A DNA stretch of 15,346 bases from Candidatus Bipolaricaulota bacterium. Lineage in GTDB: Bacteria > Bipolaricaulota > Bipolaricaulia > UBA7950 > UBA9294. Numbering within the stretch: the first letter of the stretch is position 1; each line of letters opens with the position of its first letter. Where the stretch lies: NCBI GenBank assembly GCA_030612485.1, contig JAUWNS010000043.1, positions 1 through 15,346 of the forward strand. The letters are read 5' to 3'. The position numbers were made by a program, and so were the translations under genes. This document shows positions 12,614 through 15,346 of this stretch, piece by piece. The notes beneath the pieces are model-generated. The model worked only from the letters and a program-made list of their open reading frames with translations. It did not search any database and was not told where the DNA came from.

Positions 12614-13045
12614 TCAAAGCAAATGCAACTGCTCCGGATGCTTCGCCCTTTCCTTATGAAAATGAATGTATTTCTTGATCACTTCCGCCGTCACTTTGTC
12701 CCCCACCGTCCGCGCAAAGTACCCATCCTCCCAGAACTCCCCTCCCCATAACTGCTTCTTCCCCCTCGGAAATTCCTTCCGTATCTCCCTCGCACTCACT
12801 GCTTTCAGTATCCCTACTACCTTCGCTATCGAATACTTCGGCGGAAAACTTATGAAAATGCGTACATGATCCCCAGCAACCTCCATCTCCTCAATCTCAA
12901 ACCCATGGTATTCCGCTATCTCTCTAAACAACTCTTTCGCCCGATCTCTGATCTCTCCCCGTAGTATCCACTTCCGATACTTCGGTGCCCACACCAGATG
13001 ATATTTCGTGTCGTACACACAGTGACTCCCCCTCTTTGTAGCCAT
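12614..13045 (-). CDS. tnpA: IS200-like transposase TnpA with altered HUH motif
   Basis: A 143-residue Y1-type HUH transposase (PF01797 type), normal in length. KYHLVWAPKYR (about 14-24), SFPPKYSIAKVVGILK and FWEDGYFARTVG are family blocks. The presumed nucleophile is Tyr126 (VIKKYIHFHKE). The metal-binding HUH motif, normally His-x-His, here reads GDHVRIF: His60 is present but residue 62 is Arg (CGC, one transition from the His codon CAC). This should weaken or abolish metal binding, so the element may be immobile. The open frame is otherwise intact, which suggests a recent loss or in-trans maintenance. GGAGG lies only one base before the ATG, an unusually short spacing, as if expression were kept low. 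Confidence 0.9.
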   Translation of the reverse strand: MATKRGSHCVYDTKYHLVWAPKYRKWILRGEIRDRAKELFREIAEYHGFEIEEMEVAGDHVRIFISFPPKYSIAKVVGILKAVSAREIRKEFPRGKKQLWGGEFWEDGYFARTVGDKVTAEVIKKYIHFHKERAKHPEQLHLL

Positions 13046-13066
13046 GCCTCCACTTTACAACAAACT

Positions 13067-13085
13067 TTGCTGCCTTCGGCAGCAA
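13067..13085 (-). promoter_or_regulatory. Hairpin upstream of tnpA
   Basis: TTGCTGCC and GGCAGCAA form a perfect 8-bp stem with a TTC loop, 21 bases before the tnpA ATG. IS200 of Salmonella has a leader stem-loop that limits read-through expression; a similar role is inferred here. Confidence 0.5.
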
Positions 13086-13117
13086 GCATTTTTCATCCCC
13101 GCCCTCCCGGGACGGTG

Positions 13118-13318
13118 CATTCAAATGCTGTCTCTCGTAAACAGGACCAGGTGCGCTTCCGCAACCTACCCGACACCTTTGGGACGTTACCAATCTGTTT
13201 CCGTAATCCGCTTTAAGAGCAGGGTTGGCGAGGTGTCATCAGAAGAACATCATTGCTGGAATTGCTCTTTGTGTGGGCTATTAGCAGGCTCCGCAACTTA
13301 CCATCACTAGACCCATAA
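13118..13318. other. No recognisable gene between IS and higA
   Basis: Open frames pass through this stretch, but none resembles a known protein. It is where a HigB toxin would be expected. I see no promoter of quality in it. Confidence 0.4.
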
Positions 13319-13600
13319 GTGCATCCCGGAGAGGTGTTGCTAGAAGAATTTTTGAACCCGATGGGATTGAGTCAGAATCGTGTGGCACTGGATGTTGGAG
13401 TGCCGGCGCGACGCATCAATGAGATTGTGTTAGCAAAGCGCCGAATCACGGCAGATACGGCGCTACGGCTTGCACGCTACTTTGGCACGTCGCCGCAGTT
13501 CTGGTTGGGGCTGCAGATGGACTATGATTTGGACGTAACAGAGGATGCCATAGCAAAGCGGTTGGAGCGAGAAGTGAGACCGTATGCGGTATCTAGGTAA
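13319..13600 (+). CDS. higA: HigA/VapI-type antitoxin, apparently without toxin
   Basis: A 93-residue XRE-family helix-turn-helix protein. HPGEVLLEEFLNPMGLSQ, then INEIVLAKRRITADTALRLARYFGTSPQFWLGLQ, is the standard HigA/VapI signature. In typical systems this protein neutralises the ribosome-dependent RNase HigB and represses the shared promoter. The start is a GTG at 13319, directly after an in-frame stop, without a recognisable SD. An open frame ending at 13310 just upstream might couple translation, but its product (13044-13310) shows no convincing HigB similarity. A HigB gene would be expected in the 280 bases upstream; instead that space is shared with the left end of the IS element. 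It is therefore an orphan antitoxin, or one whose toxin has been destroyed. Codon use and AT-richer flanks fit acquired DNA. Confidence 0.88.
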   Translation: MHPGEVLLEEFLNPMGLSQNRVALDVGVPARRINEIVLAKRRITADTALRLARYFGTSPQFWLGLQMDYDLDVTEDAIAKRLEREVRPYAVSR

Positions 13601-13681
13601 GTAAAGCCACCATCCCTATTTGCCCCGACGCCTTGCGCAGCAAGATCATGGAAGACGAAGTTGTATATGCCAATATCAGAG

Positions 13682-13703
13682 CCTGTAAAGCAATGCTTAC
13701 AGG
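13682..13703. repeat. Near-perfect palindrome between higA and the GNAT cassette
   Basis: CCTGTAA pairs with TTACAGG, and GC/GC continues inside with one bulged A and an AAT loop. It lies just upstream of the TTGACA -35 hexamer at 13711. Its function is unknown. Confidence 0.45.
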
Positions 13704-13710
13704 GGTGGAA

Positions 13711-13739
13711 TTGACAGACTGCAACGGTCAATATACTAT
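13711..13739 (+). promoter_or_regulatory. Promoter with palindromic -10 region upstream of the GNAT cassette
   Basis: Perfect -35 TTGACA (13711-13716), 17-base spacer, -10 TACTAT (13734-13739). A perfect 15-base palindrome CAATATACTATATTG (13729-13743) is centred on the -10. TGCAACG/CGTTGCA (13720-13726 and 13747-13753) forms an outer arm. The promoter lies outside the proposed cassette boundary at 13765, so it could drive whatever cassette is inserted there. Confidence 0.55.
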
Positions 13740-13764
13740 ATTGCGGCGTTGCAAACTAATCATT

Positions 13765-14342
13765 GTTCGGCAGAGAGGAAGAATGGATATCCGTCGCGCA
13801 ATACCCGATGATGCCGGTGCCCTTGCCAGACTGCACATTGATTCGTGGCGCTCCGCGTACCGTGGACTTGTGCCGTGTTCTCATCTTGATAATCTGAACT
13901 ATGATCGACGTGCACAACGTTTCCACGAATCGCTTGCCGAACATTCAGAAGAGACGTACATTGCCGAGCAAGATGGCGACGTGCTTGGCTTTCTTACGCT
14001 CGGCGGGTGCAGAGATGAAGATCTTGATCGGGAGGCAACCGGCGAGATTTGGGGGATTTACCTCGCGCCGAAGCACTGGGGCAAGGGAATTGGCGGCCTG
14101 CTTTGTCGATATGGCGAGCGCATTCTCAGATCTCGTGGTTATCGCATTGCAACGCTTTGGGTCTTTGCGGGCAACGATCAAGGAAGGCGATTTTACGAGG
14201 CAATGGGGTATAAAGCTGACGGTGCCACAAGGACACTCAATCCTGGCGCGCCATTGGAAGCGGTTCGCTATCGTAGAGAATTGAAAGATGCCGAACCACC
14301 AGCTGCAGCCGACGGCGAAGACGCCGCGGCTGAGCCGTAGCG
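13765..14342 (+). mobile_element. Integron-type gene cassette carrying a GNAT gene
   Basis: The left boundary GTTCGGC (13765-13771) is the exact reverse complement of the R'' box GCCGAAC (14290-14296) of the attC at the right end. This complementarity is expected because the two boxes are neighbours in the excised circular cassette. The cassette is about 577 bases and is almost filled by one gene, with the ATG 11 bases from the boundary. No integrase is present in the window. Confidence 0.7.
13783..14340 (+). CDS. GNAT N-acetyltransferase (cassette-borne)
   Basis: A 185-residue single-domain GNAT acetyltransferase. MDIRRAIPDDAGALARLHIDSWRSAYRGL is the usual N-terminal strand-helix. GEIWGIYLAPKHWGKGIGGLLCRYGERIL carries the acetyl-CoA pyrophosphate motif (x-x-GKGIG). 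LWVFAGNDQGRRFYEAMGYKADG is the C-terminal block, so the enzyme looks intact. The substrate is unknown; cassette-borne GNATs include drug- and amine-modifying enzymes, but no resistance claim is made. The ATG at 13783 follows AGAGGAAG; the frame extends 50 codons further up across the cassette boundary without similarity. The last 17 residues, rich in Ala, Glu and Pro, are encoded by the attC hairpin itself and are probably not functional protein. The promoter at 13711-13739 would serve this gene. Confidence 0.9.
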   Translation: MDIRRAIPDDAGALARLHIDSWRSAYRGLVPCSHLDNLNYDRRAQRFHESLAEHSEETYIAEQDGDVLGFLTLGGCRDEDLDREATGEIWGIYLAPKHWGKGIGGLLCRYGERILRSRGYRIATLWVFAGNDQGRRFYEAMGYKADGATRTLNPGAPLEAVRYRRELKDAEPPAAADGEDAAAEP

Positions 14343-14348
14343 TTGAGC
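14290..14348 (+). other. attC recombination site (59 bp)
   Basis: The order is R'' GCCGAAC (14290-14296), spacer CACCA, L'' GCTGCAGC (14302-14309), central stem, L' GCTGAGC (14329-14335), spacer CGTAGC, R' GTTGAGC (14342-14348). R' fits GTTRRRY exactly. L'' and L' are complementary once one extrahelical G is removed, which is the diagnostic asymmetry of attC sites. The central stem (C13-G17 with C22-G26 of the 14300s, and 14308-14311 with 14327-14330) has one bulged A and an AAGA loop. R'' and R' pair at five of seven positions. Recombination would cut between G14342 and T14343. Confidence 0.75.
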
Positions 14349-14489
14349 GCGCGGGGCTCTATGCTTGGTGAAGGGGGGAGGCAACTATACACTGCTACGT
14401 CACGCCGGGCGGGAGATGCACTGCCACCTCGCAAAGATCGTCTCCTTTCAGAACGGAGCGGATCAATTCCACCTTCAATAACATAGCTC
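14349..14489. other. Spacer between the two opposed cassettes
   Basis: Only very short open frames lie here (the longest plus-strand one, about 42 codons from 14361, has no recognisable product). It could be a gene-less cassette or host DNA. Confidence 0.35.
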
Positions 14490-15118
14490 CTACCCATGTT
14501 TTCCCAGGTAACGCTTTGCATCAGTGGTGCGCCAGCGCCTGTGGCATGCAGTTGTTAGCGCCGCATGGTTCCGAATAGCCAATCTCAGCTGCCCCATACA
14601 CCTCTTCCGAAGCCGTGGGATACAAATTGGCACTTCCCGCATGTACAGCTCATACTCCTTGCCGACGCGCTCAAGCAGCAGCCTTTCTTCGTAGCGGGAG
14701 ATGTAGTGCAAGAACCCGATCGCAACAACCCACACCACTGCAGCAGCCAGTGATATACTCAGCATCAGAAGGCCAAGATAGAGCGGGATCTCGCTCAGGT
14801 ATGCCGGATGTCGAACCACACTGAACACGCTCTTCCTGATCACGCCAGGCTCCTTCCTCTCCTCACCAAACACGATGGATAGGCCCGTTCTTGCCAGGTA
14901 GCCCGATAGAACCAACAAAACGACTCCAAAAGGGATTCTGATGCCAAGTGGCACGTACTGGTTGAGGAAGGTCGAGTACTGAAAAAGAACGTATCGGCTA
15001 TCCACGTCGCCGCAAACAGACAGGTTAGCACTACCTGGCCGGCATCGCCAACTGCATGCTCGCCTGTAAGATCGTCCCGCTGTTGCTGTGCTTTCCTCTG
15101 TGTATGGTGGTGAGGCAT
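14490..15118 (-). pseudogene. Isoprenylcysteine-methyltransferase-like membrane protein, frameshifted
   Basis: Two overlapping frames together give one member of the ICMT/phospholipid-methyltransferase-like family (S-adenosylmethionine-dependent, several membrane helices). The first frame starts at the ATG at 15118, with the SD GGAGGAG 9 bases upstream. It encodes the polar start, DLTGEHAVGDAGQ and the first helix, up to TFF. The second continues from QYSTFLNQYVPLGIRIPF through the SAM-binding block VRHPAYLSEIPLYLG to RYEERLLLERVGKEYELY. They join at a run of five T (14982-14986, minus strand), where one extra T would restore a 209-residue protein. The cause may be a real mutation, a sequencing error or, less likely, ribosomal slippage. 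The last 30 or so residues beyond PRLRKRCMG run through an attC-like site, so the natural end may have been earlier. Confidence 0.8.
14506..14560 (-). other. Second attC-like site (degenerate), minus strand
   Basis: Read on the minus strand: R'' CGCTAAC (14560-14554), L'' TGCATGCC, an imperfect stem GGCGC/GCGC-A-CC, L' TGATGCA, then GTTACCT at the R' position. L'' against L' again shows an extra G in L''. Weak points are the short spacers (3-4 bases) and an R' that matches GTT but not RRRY. R'' is the exact complement of GTTAGCG at 15160-15154, 42 bases upstream of the methyltransferase start. Confidence 0.45.
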
Positions 15119-15159
15119 GTTCTTTCGCTCCTCCTACTTCATGATGGAATGTACGCTAA
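14512..15159 (-). mobile_element. Probable second gene cassette, opposite orientation
   Basis: The cassette would run from the G/TTAGCG boundary at 15160/15159 to the attC-like site at 14506-14560. It measures about 648 bases and is almost filled by the methyltransferase-like gene. The 7/7 box complementarity supports it. The opposite orientation to the GNAT cassette is unusual, since cassettes of one array normally point the same way. Confidence 0.45.
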
Positions 15160-15160
15160 C

Positions 15161-15346
15161 GGTTACTCATCACCCGCCAAGCGAGTGCGTGGGAACGACT
15201 TTGCTAAAGGCTCTATTCATGTTACCTGTTGGTAGTCATGTATCAAGACGCTCCTACTGCAGTTAGGAACCAAGCTTGAGGGGTTAGCGCGTTAGCATTG
15301 CCATCTAGCCAACGATACCATCCGAGGTAGTTAGGTAGATACTTTG
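15161..15346. other. Window end, no gene seen
   Basis: No coding frame of note. GTTAGCG (15283-15289) and GTTAGCA (15291-15297) repeat the box found at the second cassette and hint at further cassette junctions beyond the window, but no full hairpin could be laid out. Confidence 0.3.

Larger units (their letters stand above)
12580..13125 (-). mobile_element. IS200/IS605-type element (transposase only), ends approximate
   Basis: The element carries one gene, an IS200-like tnpA, and no tnpB. Similar hairpin sequences lie outside both ends of the gene. On the plus strand, 12588-12610 and 13096-13118 both read ATCCCCGCCCT...GGACGG.GC. Paired end hairpins of this kind are recognised by TnpA in this family, which transposes through single-stranded DNA and makes no target duplication. 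Exact cleavage sites could not be fixed, so the borders are estimates. The 8-bp hairpin at 13067-13085 lies 21 bases before the transposase start. Confidence 0.7.

Noticed and set aside
13044..13310. Plus-strand frame ending 8 bases before higA as a possible HigB toxin
   Set aside because: Only the last residues (TYHH) faintly recall the usual HigB ending; the rest has no RelE-type pattern and overlaps the IS left end and tnpA start.
13720..13771. Palindrome upstream of the GNAT cassette as the attC of a higA cassette
   Set aside because: The arms are self-complementary, but no R'' box precedes them and the distance to GTTCGGC (11 bases) is too long, so a promoter/operator reading fits better.
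14361..14489. Small plus-strand frame of about 42 codons between the cassettes
   Set aside because: It lacks a convincing ribosome site at its ATG and has no recognisable features.
14840..15118. Separate 92-residue protein
   Set aside because: Its first 45 residues are the missing N-terminus of the methyltransferase-like protein in another frame, and the rest is an out-of-frame reading of the same gene.
15154..15289. A 136-bp VCR-like attC between CGCTAAC and GTTAGCG
   Set aside because: The outer boxes are complementary, but inner boxes pair only at asymmetric positions (CAAGC/GCTTG at 4 and 17 bases), so no proper attC fold could be built.

Overview
The window reads as a piece of a bacterial chromosome from an anaerobic or oxygen-avoiding organism. 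The left end is a minus-strand oxidative-stress cluster of the type common in anaerobes: ferritin, three-cysteine peroxiredoxin, rubrerythrin, Fpg DNA glycosylase and a PerR-type Fur repressor. Shine-Dalgarno (SD) sequences are strong, GTG starts occur, and promoters follow a TTCACA/17/TATAAT-like pattern. A PKD lipoprotein, a TatT-like TPR protein and unusual Cys-rich exported proteins would fit a little-studied phylum. A Bipolaricaulota-like source is only a guess, and nothing in the window proves the taxonomy.

Layout. 1-3024: ferritin (cut by the window edge), peroxiredoxin, rubrerythrin, fpg and perR. perR is preceded by two PerR-box-like sites that cover its own promoter. 3069-7683: PKD lipoprotein, an exported protein with 17 cysteines, TatT-like protein and a class-III aminotransferase divergent from back-to-back promoters, and a small membrane protein. 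7808-10695: a second exported protein with 17 mature cysteines but a different, CxxxC-based pattern, a membrane M28 peptidase and a tandem GNAT acetyltransferase. 10696-12393: an intergenic region with an inverted pair of 9-bp-phased repeats, a nitroreductase, and a convergent B3/B4-domain protein.

12580-15346 is an accessory region. It holds an IS200/IS605-type element whose transposase has lost the second His of its HUH motif, and a HigA-type antitoxin with no recognisable toxin. It also holds two genes that look like integron cassettes. The first is a GNAT acetyltransferase followed by a textbook attC hairpin; its R'' box is the exact complement of the 7-mer at the left edge of the cassette. 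The second is an isoprenylcysteine-methyltransferase-like gene on the opposite strand, with an attC-like tail, the same exact box complementarity, and an apparent one-base frameshift in a T run. No integron integrase is visible, so this looks like a CALIN-type remnant (attC sites without an integrase).

How the parts work together. PerR probably senses peroxide and controls at least itself and fpg, which overlaps it by 8 bases. Rubrerythrin and peroxiredoxin would remove peroxide and ferritin would store iron, but no PerR box was seen in front of those three genes. The rest of the window is a set of short, mostly independent transcription units.
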